Positions 45,656 through 57,420 of a stretch of 64,000 nucleotides of DNA are shown here, one piece after another. The translations under genes were made by a program, and so were the position numbers. Positions within the stretch are counted from its first letter, which is position 1. Each line of letters starts with the position of its first letter. The stretch is from Cardinalis cardinalis. Lineage: Eukaryota > Chordata > Aves > Passeriformes > Cardinalidae. The notes under the pieces were generated by a model that saw nothing but the letters and a program-made list of their open reading frames with translations, was not told the origin of the DNA and searched no databases. The stretch spans positions 433,634-497,633 of the forward strand of contig JACDOX010000300.1 of the NCBI GenBank assembly GCA_014549065.1, in the 5' to 3' direction.

Positions 45656-47248
45656 AGGTTGGGTGGGCAGCCTCTGGCTGCTGCACAGAGCCCAGCAAAG
45701 GATGGCTGCCAGCCTCCAGGTTTTCTGCTTCATCTCTGCCTGTAGGAGCATATGGATATCTGAACCTTGCACCATTAAATCAGTGCAACCTNTTGGCCTG
45801 GGAAGGAGGGATTTGCTCACACAGACAAGTGAATTATTAATACAATTTGCAGGAGGTAACCTCACTGGATGGCTCGCAGGGCTGCTGCTCTCTCTGTATG
45901 TAGGGCTGCAACAGCAGCAAGGTTAATACAGAGCATCCATCATTTCCATTAATAGATGGCTGAGCTGTTTGGATCCCTTGTGGGGTCTGCCTTTAATTAT
46001 GTTTTAAGGTGGCCTCTGCATATTTCTGTGCAGTGAAAGCTGGGGTGGAGGATGGCAGTCAGGTCTGTGAGCTCACTGATTAAACCTGCCCATCACACCT
46101 TCTGTACAGGGATCTTTCCAATGCAAATAATACCTTGTAGCAGGAGAAATAGATAGGAAAATTATGCTGGTNCAGCCTGTATTTGTGAGGAGGCAGATTT
46201 CAAATGGATTTTTTTTNCTACTTCCAAAATGTATCAGGAACACTGAGCTGCCTTTTGTGACTCCAAATGCTACGTGCACCAAAGATGGACAGAACAGCAC
46301 TAATGTAGATATTCTTTGTTAATGCCCTGTTAGGGGTCAGGATTGCTCTCAATTCTTCAGTTTAATAATACATTTTACAGAGCATGTTGTGTTTTTAAAG
46401 GGTGTCTGTTACCTGAGAATGAAATTACATTCAAAGATCTGTGTTGCTTTTATCTGTCCTCTGAGCATCCACTTGACTTTCCAAGATTTGCACCACAGGC
46501 ACATGAAACACAAAGTGTCTGGGCTTTACTAGATTGTCACATTTTATTTCACATTTGACATCAATATTAACATGCAGTAATCCATCCAGAACATTTCTTT
46601 CATATGTGCTGCTCTGACCAGAATGACATGGTTCATGTGAGGCCTGTGGGTGCACAGGTACACAACAAAAGCAAAGGAAGAGCATTAAAAACAGCAGTCT
46701 AATAAATTACATATATATTAGACTTACATATATAGTACATAGAGAATAACAGCAGGAAAAGGACCCCTGGCCCAGACAGAAGGAGAAAAGAAGGGAAAAG
46801 NACTGGAGGTTAAACTCAAATTTCCCTGGAAGCTCTGGCCCGTTTTCATTGATTCTTTGTCTCTGCATTTACAATGGCCTGTGAGGTACAACTGGACCCA
46901 CTCTGTTTNAGATGATCATGCCAAGGGTGAGCAGCAGTGGAATGGCCTCAGATTTATTCCTGACTCATTTTTTCTGGCAGCCAGAGGAGCCTAGAGTGTT
47001 TGCATTGTCCTCAGTGCCCAGCTCAGTGTGTGCCATAGAGCCGTGCTCCACACAACACTCCACTCTGGAGTAGAAGGGCTCTTCCATCCCCCTGTGGAAT
47101 GCCAGGAGAGAGGGGTGAGCATGGAAACATCCTNGATATCCTTCTGTAAACCCAGCAAACCCTGCCTGATGTCAGGGGCACCAGCACATCACTGCTGAGC
47201 CCAGCCTTTGTGTGCTGGAGGCGTCTCCTGGTACAGCTGAGGGAGGGA

Positions 47249-47687
47249 TGTCTGGGGTTATAGGACCCTCCTCGAGCCAGGTCTCACAAGCTCTTGGAGG
47301 TCTAGAACACACCCAAGATAGCTCAGCTACCTTTGGAGGCATAAAAATCAGCNGGNTGGCTTCTGTTGCAGTGTTGGAAACAAAAAGGTTTCATAAAAGG
47401 CAAAATAACAAACAGAAAAACCAAGCCAGGTGCCAGAAGTTCTTGCTCCTGGTGATACACCTCACAAAAGCAGTTAGTTTCTTTGTTCATTTCTTTATCT
47501 AGTAAATTGCCCAGGCAGGACCTTGTGGCTCCTGTCCAACTGGCTATCCTTCAGTTTGAGGTGAAGTCCCCTAGGCCTATGAGGTGGCTTTTCCACCTAA
47601 TCAAGGAGAGAAACTTCTGGGCTTCTTTCCTTTCTGAGGNGTCAAGGATAGTTCTNTCNCTCCGTCAACAAGGGGCACATTCCTACA
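47249..47687 (-). mobile_element. LTR, endogenous retrovirus (family F)
   Basis: On the minus strand the element would end CCTATAACCCCAGACA (TGTCTGGGG at 47249, + strand) and may begin TGTAGGAATGTGCCCC at 47687. Internal words such as GGTTTCATAAAAGGC (a decayed poly-A zone) and CACCTCACAAAAGCAG fit a songbird LTR I recall. No target-site duplication is visible (AGGGA before, GTCTG after), so the right boundary is a guess. Confidence 0.5.
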
Positions 47688-47847
47688 GTCTGCCTTCACT
47701 CTTGCTGTCTCTATCTCTGTCTCCNTATAGATCCATAGAAATAGATCCATAAAAAATGGTTTATGAGAGAGATACACGGCTGACAGTAATTTGGTGAGCA
47801 GTGTAGAATGCTCTCATCACATGATGCACTGAAAACTGCATGGCAGA
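47688..47847. repeat. Short TCTATC/GATCCATA low-complexity spacer
   Basis: Irregular TCTCTATCTCTG and a small ATAGATCCATA duplication separate two LTRs. It may belong to the upstream LTR. Confidence 0.4.
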
Positions 47848-48459
47848 TGTGAAAAANGCCAATTGCTTGTTTTTAANATTTTGAAAGTTTCATAGTAATA
47901 AAATGGTTATAAAAATAGTAATACAATTAGAGTAATAATAATTTGGACAATTTGGATGAAGACAATATGAGACAATAGAGACAAAGAGTTATGGACAGTC
48001 CAGGTACCTTCTTCTGGGCAAAATAAGCCCAAAACAGGACCCATGTTAACAGANGATTAACCCTTAAAAGCAGCAGCCTGTTGCATATTCATACACCTCA
48101 TCCATGATGCATAAATTCTATTCAAACACAGGATTCTGTCTGATCAGTGTCAACTTCTTCCTCTGAATCCTAACTCAGCTGAACAAGGCAGNATGAAGTT
48201 CATTTCTTCNGATAAGAGAGCAATAAATTCTCTTTCTCTGAAAGATTCAGGTGTCCTGTGGCTGCTATCTCGCTGCAAGTCCTTTCTTTAAAAAATTATC
48301 TTACACAGCATTGTTTCTATTTTAACATNTTTTATAACCTAAAGCTATATTTAACACACTACTTAAGAGAATTAATACAGCATAACTTTCTAACACAACA
48401 CATGTAATATTCATTTTAATATTTGCGAAAAGCCANTCACAAAATACGCATTTTTCACA
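47848..48459 (+). mobile_element. Solo LTR, endogenous retrovirus (family A)
   Basis: The 612-base element runs from TGTGAAAAANGCCAATTGC to ATACGCATTTTTCACA. A perfect 5-base duplication, GCAGA, flanks it at 47843-47847 and 48460-48464. AATAAA near 48221 precedes TTCTCTTTCTCTGAAAGATT and a long U5, which sets the strand. It is the inverted partner of the copy at 5514, about 42 kb away. Five bases of target duplication point to an ERVL-like integrase; this is inference from known family behaviour. Confidence 0.92.
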
Positions 48460-51147
48460 GCAGAGCATTGGGAGCTGCTGCTTCTTTCCTGGCTGGAGCT
48501 GAGGGTGTCTCCTGGTGTGTTCCACCTGCTGCAGCTCAGGGTGTCACCAAGCCTGAGTCAGCTTGTTTGCAGAGGATGTGTCTAATCCAGTGCTCTGATC
48601 ATCCCAGCTCACCAGCTACTCCCACACCACTGAATAATATCCAACCTCAAGTGAGCACAGGCTGCTGAGGGGTCATTAAAATTCCTCCTCAGTCGTGATC
48701 ATTAAACAAAGCATACAAGAGGCAGACTCCATACCTGGGGAAAGTGGCACGTTAATGGAGATGCACCCAGCATAATTGCTGTCATCCATCACCCCCAGCC
48801 CGCTGCTATTGACAAAGTGCAGCTAAATATTTAAATAAGCCATTTTTCTTCAGAAGCCAAAGGATTAGATGCAGCCAAATTTCTCAGTCTAGTCAGCAAA
48901 CGATACAAATCCAAGGATTAAACAGGATTTGCTGGAGTGAATGAGAGCTGCTTCTGCATTATGCTTTATGAAAAAATATTCTTTGCTGCCAAGACTGTTG
49001 CTTGGGGCAAGAAGGGGAGGACAGACAATTCTCCTTCCTACTGGAAGCAAGAAAAATAGAATTAGTTTCTCTTTACTCGACACTCTTGATTTACTTTGAC
49101 TGTGTAGTTGAAGGAAAATGTGGCTTTCCTAAGCTCCATTAGACACCTACACTTCTTCTAAAAAGCAAAACATAGGAAATGAAGATGTAGGTGTTGCAAG
49201 GCTCTGTGCATCTGTTTTGCTTCAGGGTCAGCTCCCTGGAAGGCTTGCCAGGTTGTTCTCAGTAAAACAAAGGAGAAATGCTTGCTGAAGTAATTTTTAC
49301 TTGGATACATGTTGGTATGCTGCAGTTTTCCCACATCTGGAGACAGGTACATTGAATTTATTGGGTGAGATAGGAGGTCTTCATCGAAGCACTACAGGTA
49401 CTTGTAGAGGGAGGCAGGAAAGATTTATAAACACAAAAAGATATATTTGCTGGGGCTGCTTGGGAATTTTTTAAAACAAAATTCCATTTCATTTGGAATG
49501 GAATTCTCAGTTCATGAAAAGTGAATGGAGTTATTCACAGGAAAAATTGTTATTGATTTTTTTTTTTAATAATCCAAGTGTAAATTTCTTGGCTTTGGTT
49601 ATTGCTTTTTTTCAGGATAAAATATCTGGGTTTTATTCATTTGNCCTTAATAATAATATGGTTAAAAAAGCGTAACAAACCAGCGGAACAGAGTGAACTG
49701 AGCTGATTCAAATTAAATTGAACTGAAACATTTGAAAAGCCCCAAACCACGAAAGACAAAAATCTTGAGTTTTCAAAACTGATGTGAGTTATAAACTTTA
49801 TATTTATTTTAATGCCAATATCTCCCATCATTCTTCATGGGATAGAAAAAAAATCAGTTCTTGGCCTTTCTTAGTGGTCAGCTCAGTTTGGCAGCTCAGA
49901 GGAGAGATTTTTGGGTTATTTTTTATGGAAATGTGAAATCTCTTTAAATCTTGCTTTTTCTGATGGCTGCATGTTGGTGGGGGAGAGGCAGAAGAGATTT
50001 GTCTTTGCAATGATNGCAGAAATGTTTGCATGTCTTGGCATTTTTCGGGAAGTGCCTCAGNTTTGTTGGTCTGACTGATTTGGAAACCATGGAAAAGTTC
50101 TGTCCATTCACTTCAGGTAGGGTGTGAATCTCAAGAAGAATTGGTATAAATGAGTTGTCCAGCGCTATTCAGTCTCTGCAAAAACTTGGGAAGACTTCTT
50201 CTCCCAGCAGGTTATTTCTCTTTACGTATCCACAATAATTTCTTGCAGGATCTGAACTCGGGTAACATCTGACCAGAACCCTGTTCAAGATAAAAATATA
50301 ACTTCTCTCCCTGGTACATCTGTCCAAGGATTGCATGTGCTCGCCTTGTCAGATCAAATGTGACAAACTTTTCCCCCTTGAATCAATCAGTGTCAGGAAT
50401 CTGAGCCTCATGCCCATCTCTGGGGAAAGACAGCACCATTTATAAATCATGGGGAAAAAANTAATATAGTAAGATAAATATTTCTCAGCTCAGCCTTGCA
50501 AGGGACTATAGAGTGAATATTTTTCCCTAAATTATGAGAAATAAAACTGCTCTACCCTTACATCATAGAGAGAGGGTTTGGTGGAAATTAAGTAGATTAT
50601 TCTTTATAGCTTTATTGAAATTCTACTAAGATGTCTAAAAATCCACAAGCCTGTTGCTTTGCAAGTGAATTCAGTGTTTCATCTTTGTGAATTGATAGTG
50701 ATACATAAATGTCAGCTTTATTGAACATGTCTCCACTGTCTGGCTATCCAAACAGTATTAATTAACTCCCTAAGTCCTCCTCCAGCATGTATTTGAACTC
50801 ATTTAAAAACTTGCTTTAAAGCAGTTGCTGCAGAAGTGCAGGCTAGAAATATGGTGCACATTTTTAGCAGAGAGTAATTAAGCACTGAAATAAATTACCC
50901 AGCAGCAAGGTGGATTCTCCATCATTTGAAGCCCTTAGCTGGAGGCTGATTGTCTTTGTGAAAGATGTGTGCTAACAACAGGAGCTGTGAGCTTGGGGCT
51001 GTGAGAACATGGTTGTGTATTTACAGCTCTGCTGAGCAGGGTTTGTAGCAGAGTTATCCCTGTTCTGCACCCCAGCTGCAGGAACTCCTGGTGGGACACA
51101 GCTCTGCTGCCAGCTGGGAGCGGGATCCAACGCTTTACCTGTTCTCT
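48460..51147. other. Unique non-coding stretch
   Basis: This is AT-rich single-copy DNA with a segment near 48660-48870 that is rich in ATTAAA, TAAACAAA and TTAA words. Short open frames only. Confidence 0.5.
48660..48870. promoter_or_regulatory. Candidate conserved non-coding element
   Basis: The segment is complex and repeat-free, with a forkhead-like TAAACAAA word near 48704 and ATTAAA and TAATTG words. This is a composition often seen in deeply conserved elements. No comparison was possible. Confidence 0.2.
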
Positions 51148-51371
51148 GGAAGATTCTCAGGAAGGAATTGTTCCCTGTGAGGGTGGGCAGGCCCTGGCAC
51201 AGGGTGCCCAGAGCAGCTGTGGCTGCCCCTGGATCCCTGGAATGTCCAAGGCCAGGCTGGACAGGGCTTGGAGCAGCCTGGGACAGTGGAAGGTGTCCCT
51301 GCCATGGCAGGGGTGGCACTGGATGAGTTTTAAGGTCCCTTCCAACCAAACCCTTCTGTGGTTCTGTGTTA
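51148..51371 (+). mobile_element. CR1 LINE 3' end
   Basis: TTGTTCCCTGTGAGGGTGGG, CAGGCCCTGGCACAGGGTGC, CAAGGCCAGGCTGGACAGGG and CCCTTCCAACCAAACCCTTC with a TGTGGTTCTGTG tail make a textbook CR1 3' end. Confidence 0.93.
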
Positions 51372-51387
51372 CCCNCAGTAAAACCAG

Positions 51388-51811
51388 CTGCCTTTGGTTT
51401 TGGCTCCTCACTGCAAGAAGGCCCAGAGAGTGTCCACAGGAAGGAATGGAGCCTGTCTGGAGCACNAGGTGGGTGAGGAGCAGCTGAGGGAGCTGGAGGG
51501 GCTCAGCCTGGAGAAAAGGAGGCTCAGGGGNGACCTTACAGAGCTCTGACAGAGAGGGCTTTGGCCCCTTCTACAAGTAACAAGCTACAGAACCAGAAAG
51601 AATGGCCTTGCATTGCACCAGAAGGTTAGATTGGATATTAGGGANAGCTTCTCCATGGAAAGGCTTGTCAAGCACTAGAAAAGTGAGAGAGCTCATGGCT
51701 ATTATTGATCTGTCCTTTTAAACTGAAAGGTGAGGAACCCTCAGTGCCCCNAGGGCTGGAGGAAGGGGAAAGTGCACCACAAACCAATACCAACACACAG
51801 ACAGCAAGGCT
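51388..51811 (+). repeat. Left arm of a long inverted duplication
   Basis: This 424-base segment matches the reverse complement of 53743-54142. The arms differ by two deletions in the right arm (9 and 15 bases, exactly the 24-base length difference), a handful of substitutions and several N positions. The first 300 bases are CR1-like (CTGAGGGAGCT, then CAGCCTGGAGAAAAGGAGGC, then TTAGATTGGATATTAGGG). The last 120 are not CR1 that I recognise. Both arms carry the same junction between the two parts, so the junction predates the duplication. Confidence 0.93.
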
Positions 51812-53742
51812 TTGTTCACTGTATTTCTCATCTGAGCTGAGCAGAACACGAAAATCTGTTGGATGTCACCAAAATGGAAAACGCTTCAGAAATACCTTAA
51901 GCAGATTTTTTATTCTTATGCTTATTTTGACTGAAGGAAGTCTGGCAAACCTTGACGGGGGTTAGCCTGGAAAAGCTGTGAATTGGCAAAAAGAAAAACT
52001 TCTTTGGATTTCATCTCCAGCAAGCAACAGGATTTCACATAAAAATGTGGAAAGGAATCAGAAATGCTCTTTCAATGTGGTACCTGCTGCCCTTTTTCTG
52101 TGCACCTGGGTGAACAGACAGTGTCCACNTGGGGAAAGGAAGGGAACAGGTAAAACACACAGCCAGATTAGCAGTAAAGGGGCGTGTGTGGGGCCACTTT
52201 CAGTGCTGAGCCTCACCTGGGGGCAGCAGGAACNTCCCAGAACCACGTGTGTGGAGAGCAGCAGGCAGGGGGCAGCTCCTGTGATCCCTGTGGCAGGTCT
52301 GTGTCACATAAACCTCTCTCAGCCTCCCCAAGAGCTGGCAGATAATGTGATTAAACAATAAACATTTTGTCACGCTAATGAATCCTGGCATCCATCTTTC
52401 TGATATGATTAAATCAGTGTGGAGACAAATTCTTCATTTCTGACACCAGGTCACTGCACAAGGAGCAGGTTGGGTTTTGTTCTTTGTTTATTTTTATTTC
52501 AATACTGAGTTAAGCAAGGTGCTACCAGCAGTAATGAGGGCACTCTGGATTAATTCCTCTCTTGTAAATGGCAGGGAGCACAGAGCTTTTTTATTTTCTC
52601 AGCTGTGGATCTTCACAAGTCTCTGCNTGGCAAAGTGGGGCTGGTTTCTTTCTCCAAGAGGACCCTCACCCTGCCTGCACAGACACATGGAACTGTGTTC
52701 TGNCCATCCCCTTGGCTTTCCTTGGCCCCACTCAGCAGTGAAGCCCTGTGGGAGTAGCTGCACTGGATTATGCCATAAGGCACGCAGAGAGCTCTTAAGG
52801 GGCCATATAATTATTGTCATTGATGAAAAGTCCCTTTCACAGCAGTTCTGCAGCTTGCAGGTGAAAGAAGGCTCTGCAAATACACCATCAGCCATTCACA
52901 ATTAACTTGGTTATGGATGGCATTCCATAAATATTTAAAAACACTGAAGGAGAAGTAATAAATGGTTGATTTGTTTTCTTGACTGCAGCTGCTGCGGGCT
53001 CGCTCTCTTTGTGTATAATTCTTTATTCCATTTAGCACCAATGGATATATCTTCCCTTGCCTCCCCCTCCTTTTAAACTTTTATCATCTCCTGAAACCTG
53101 TTTCGAGGTTGTTTCTGGCCACTGCACTTGGCTGGAGGATCTGGGGTGATAAAGTCTTGGCTCTGCCATCCGTGGAATGCACTGCCATTAATGCAGCTCA
53201 CAAATGCACTCACCCCTTCTCCAGATACCTTGTACAGCCAAAATTATCTGCACTTTCCTCTCCTCATCTGGGGCTTCCTTTCATTCATCATTAACATCTG
53301 CAAATACAAATTGCACTCAGGTGCAATTCCCAGGAGCTCAAGTGGCAACAAATGAATTTTGTAATAAACTGGTCCCTCCTTTCTCTTTGGTAGCCACTGT
53401 AGTAATTCATAAGGCACAGATTGCAAGTTTGGCTATAGGTTTGAAAAGAGGGGGGAAAAAAATGTGATCGACAAGAAATTGTAACTTTTGTGCTGTTAAA
53501 TCATCATGCAATGCTGCTGCACAGCTTAAAAATAACTGTCCTTGCTCCATGTCCTTTTTCACTTCCAGCAATAGTTTTAGACTCTTCTAATCACTCAGTT
53601 TGCTTTCCTCTGGGCTGGCAGAGGCATCAGCTATTGTAAAAAATAGTCCATCCAGTGGAATATATCTCCTCTGAAGGACAAGATTATTCTTCATTTCTCT
53701 TTAAAAAAAAAAAGAAGGGAAATGTTTGCTAAAATTCCCTTC
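51812..53742. other. Unique spacer between the inverted arms
   Basis: About 1.93 kb of single-copy DNA with no transposon, transposase-like frame or RNA gene that I can see. A repeat-free segment near 52890-53030 has AATTAA and TAAATATTT words and could be a conserved element. Confidence 0.55.
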
Positions 53743-54142
53743 AGCCTTGCTGTNTGTGTGTTGGTATTGGTTTGTGGTGCACTTTCCCCTTCCTCCAGCC
53801 CTTGGGGCATTGAGGGTTCCTCACCTTTCAGTTNAAAAGGACAGATCAATAATAGCCATGAGCTCTCTCACTTTTCTAGTGCTTGACAAGCCTTTCCATG
53901 GAGAAGCTCTCCCTAATATCCAATCTAANCTTCTGGCGCAACGCAAGGCCATTCTTTCTGGTTCTGTAGCTTGTCACTTGCAGAAGGGGCCAAAGCTCTG
54001 TAAGGTCTCCCCTGAGCCTCCTTTTCTCCAGGCTGAGCTCCCTCAGCTGCTCCTCACCCACCTTGTGCTCCAGNCAGGCTCCATTCCTTCCTGTGGNCAC
54101 TCTCTGGGCCTTCTTGCAGTGAGGAGCCAAAACCAAAGGCAG
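53743..54142 (-). repeat. Right arm of a long inverted duplication
   Basis: This is the reverse complement of 51388-51811, lacking CTGGAGGGG and a 15-base piece near the GAGCTCTGACAG segment. Five N bases fall within the arm (53754, 53834, 53929, 54074, 54097), and four fall in the other arm at different positions. The CR1-like part lies toward the outside of the pair. Confidence 0.93.
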
Positions 54143-57112
54143 GATTTGAGGNGTGGCTTCNGCAGTGCTGTGTGCAGGGGCACAGNCACAGCACCTGGAG
54201 TTAAACACAGTCAGCTGCTGCACCTGGGAAAGGAAAAGTGCTGATGGAGCTGTTATGAGTAGAAGAGCTGCCCAGTTTTTTTAAAGGTTGCAGAGTTCAC
54301 AGGTTGGGCCAGTTGCTGCCAGAGTGGAGTTCTAACTGTTTGTTGTTGTAATCACCTGTTGTTTTCATTAACTACCCGTCCTTGATGGTTAAGAATTCCC
54401 CTTTTGTCAGTGGCACCCTGCTGGTCCTGGAGGATGGCGCCCAGACGGTGAAGAGGAAGGGACATCGAGTCNACATGCAAATGACATCGGATCCAGCATG
54501 CAACAGGAGAGACCCCTCACCAAACCTGGCCAAAAACCCCTAAAACAATGAGCCAACACAAAATTGATGAATCAAAGTGATGAATAGATGTGAGGAACAG
54601 AATCTCTTATCCGCCACGGCCTTTTTACCCCTCACCCAAACCTTAGATGTCAGTTAGACAGAGGACCTTGAATGTTGAACCAAAAACCAAGGCAGTTCTC
54701 AATGCTTTTGTGAGGACAGAACCCCCAGCTCTGCCGACAGACCAGTGGACAAAGCTGCACTGTTTCTCCTGCTCCGAGTCACTGAGTCACTCCTGGGAGC
54801 AGCAGTGGCGTGAGCGTGGAGCCGTCGGTTCTCCCCACCCACGCTGATCACTTTTAACAAAGGCATTAAAATGGAGGAAGGTCCCCTGCCAGTGATTATT
54901 TCAGAGCCACAGAATGGGAGATCCTGTCTGGCAAGGTGATGGCTCCGGGGCCATGGTGGGGCAGCAGCCTCCAAGGGAGCTCTGAGCTCTGCAGCACAAG
55001 GACAGCCCTGTGCGCATGGAAGGAGTCAAGAGGAATCAGAGGAGTAAGCTAATCTCTGTCCTGAGGACTGAGTGATGGCTGCTGGAGACCTCACCCACTT
55101 CTGCCACTGACTGGAAGGTGTTACACAGACTTCAGAGGAAGGCTAGGAAAATGATCCAGGGCATGGGAAATGAGTTACATGACCCGAAGCACCAAGAACT
55201 CTATTCATTATCTTATTAAAAGATGGAGAGATTTTTATCGTTAGTTTTATGAGTATCTACATGGAGAGGAGTCTTGAGAGTAAAGGGCCTTTTGACCCTG
55301 CAAAATAGAGCCTAACAAGAGGGCTGGAAAATGAGTGTGGAGAAAGCCAGCCTTGAAATGCAGCAGCATTTCCCAGCAGAAAATCACCAAGGAGAACTGG
55401 CGGTGGGCTTGCAAGCAGGTTGTGTATAATGAGATTTGGTATCTTAAAAGAAAAGGATTTCCATCCAATTTCAGTGAGAACCTCTCCTCCTTGTGCTGGC
55501 AGCAGCCAAGATTGCTGGGGTGGTCGTGCTGCTGTCAAAGCCTCTGAGGCACAGTCCTACAGCACCATCCCTTCCCTGCTGCCTTCTGGGCTAAGCTNAC
55601 AGTCTGTCCTCCCCAGGGCAAGGAGCAGCGTGCTGGAGAACTGTCACAGGCACCAAGGGACCATCTGACCTCTGCCTTNTTGCCTTTATTTGATGTTTTT
55701 TGAACTTTAATTGAGCAGCAATCCTGGGCATTTTAAACAAATTTGAACTTTTCCTTANGCAGCAGCCAGGGAGAAGAAAGAGAAAACTATGTTCCTCTTT
55801 GGAGACCATCTTCTCTCCCAGCTACAGAAGTGTAGGCATGAATGGAGGCACCANGATTTAACCATTTCCCTGGAAGGGGCTTTGTAAATAGCATTAGCAG
55901 GTAGAAAATTATGGATATGACTCCTTATCCACAAAACCTCACTGCAAAGTGGAAGCACCACCTACTGACCTGTAGAAGGGAAACCAGGAAAAGGGGGACA
56001 AGACAGGTCTTTATTTAGATTCAGTTCTTTGTTCTTTTCCCTTTTTTCCCACCATTTCACTTGCCCAACAGCTTAGATCTAAACAAACTATCAATACACC
56101 CCACTGTGTTACACCAGGGACACATTTGACCCATTTATTTTTAAGTGCTCCCGCTCTCTTTTTGGTATCTGTTCCAGTGTGAGCTATTAAAAAAAGCATC
56201 TTCATTAAANCAAAAGGTATTAGAAAAGGTGCCTGTGTGTAAAAGAATTAGTTGGGAGCTAATGGGATCTTTCAGGAGACTTGACTGTGCCAGTGATAAT
56301 TGAAACAAAGAGACCTCGGTGATCTAAACTAATTCAGAGGAGCTGTATTCCTGTTTTTTATTGCACAGGCAGTAGTTCAGCACTCTGCAGCTCCCCACTG
56401 GCATGAAGAGACACTTNCAGCTGTTCTCCTCCCCTGATCCCAGCACTCTGTGGAGCTAATGGGGGGCTCCCAAGGCCTGATGAAGTGCTCCAGGGCTGTG
56501 ACTGCACCAGCCAGAGGACTCGCCATCTGCCTGGGGAATTTCACCTCTATTCAGACTCAATTCAGCCCCAGCTCCCAAGGTGAAATTCCATTTAGGTCGG
56601 TGCATTCTGCANTAACAATTACAGAGATGTGGTGGAGGCTCTGTGTTCTCTCTGCTGGGCTGGTGGCTGCTGGGTGCAGCCAGGCACCCCTGCCGGGGTG
56701 ACCCCATTGCAGCAGGGCAGAGGAAATTGAGATCCAAATGGGGAATACTTTGCTGCAAATAAAAATAAATGAAAACACAAGAAAAAACAAGGACTTCTTG
56801 TGCTGATTTTCTCTGCTGCTGCTCTCACCAGAACAAGGAGGCGTATAATGTAAGATTTTCTAACCCCTATCAGCACAGCAAATTTCATTATTCTTCAAGT
56901 TTCTTTATTCTTAGAAAACTCCTTATGTGTGTATTTTTACAGCTGTTTCTCTGGTGCACTTTTGGCAGATTGCACTGGAGAAAACTCTATATTAATGCGG
57001 GGCCAAGGGAAATCTCNCACCTCGTGCTGTGCTGGAGACTGAATTTCCCCAGACCTCATCCTCCCCTGGCTCCATTTGCTGCTCCCAGGGAGCCAGGACT
57101 GGATTTTGTATG
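54143..57112. other. Unique stretch with one candidate repeat
   Basis: Apart from the unclassified candidate at 54250-54880 the DNA looks single-copy. A 148-codon open frame reaching into the minisatellite from 56769 has no support as a gene before the repeat starts. Confidence 0.45.
54250..54880. mobile_element. Unclassified candidate retroviral LTR
   Basis: The segment is richer in CpG than its surroundings (GGCGCCC, GACATCGAG, TCCGCCACGG) and has a perfect octamer ATGCAAAT at 54475-54482. It seems familiar as interspersed sequence, but I can fix neither terminal TG/CA nor a target-site duplication. It may be single-copy. Confidence 0.25.
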
Positions 57113-57420
57113 GGGCTGGGTATTGTATAGAATCAAGGGGTGGGTATTTGATAGAATCAGGGGCTGGGTATTGTATAGAATTAGGAGCTGGGTATTGTAT
57201 AGAATCAGGAGTTGAGTATTTTATGGAATCAGGGGCTGGATATTTTATAGAATCAGGAGCTGGGTATTTTATGTAATCAGGGGCTGGGTATTGTGTAGAA
57301 TCAGGGGCTGGGTATTGTATAGAATCAGGGACTGAATATTGTATGGAATCAGGAGTTGAGTATTCTATGGAATCAGGGGCTGAATATTTTATGGAATCAG
57401 GAGCTGGGTATTGTTTAGAA
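57113..57420 (+). repeat. 24-base minisatellite, about 13 copies
   Basis: A unit of 24 bases starting GGGGCTGGGTATT and ending TATAGAATCA repeats about 12.8 times with substitutions but almost no length change. Variants alternate between GGGGCTGGGTATTG and GGAGTTGAGTATTT types. Because 24 is a multiple of three, each frame yields an eight-residue repeat, such as GAGYCIES in one frame and WVLYRIRS in another. Open frames at 57076-57276 and 57343-57567 in the same frame are by-products. They are separated by stops inside the array. Confidence 0.95.

Larger units (their letters stand above)
41065..47248. other. Unique stretch seeded with CR1 ends
   Basis: Between the CR1 pieces listed separately (41573, 43293, 44855 and 45391) the DNA is single-copy and non-coding. 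The 224-codon open frame at 43158-43832 runs through the CR1 at 43293 and carries several ambiguous codons, so I do not treat it as a gene. Confidence 0.5.

Noticed and set aside
52769..52800. TAAGGCACGC, which matches the first ten bases of miR-124
   Set aside because: The match ends after ten bases and the flanks do not give the miR-124 hairpin. A ten-base match to some microRNA is expected by chance.
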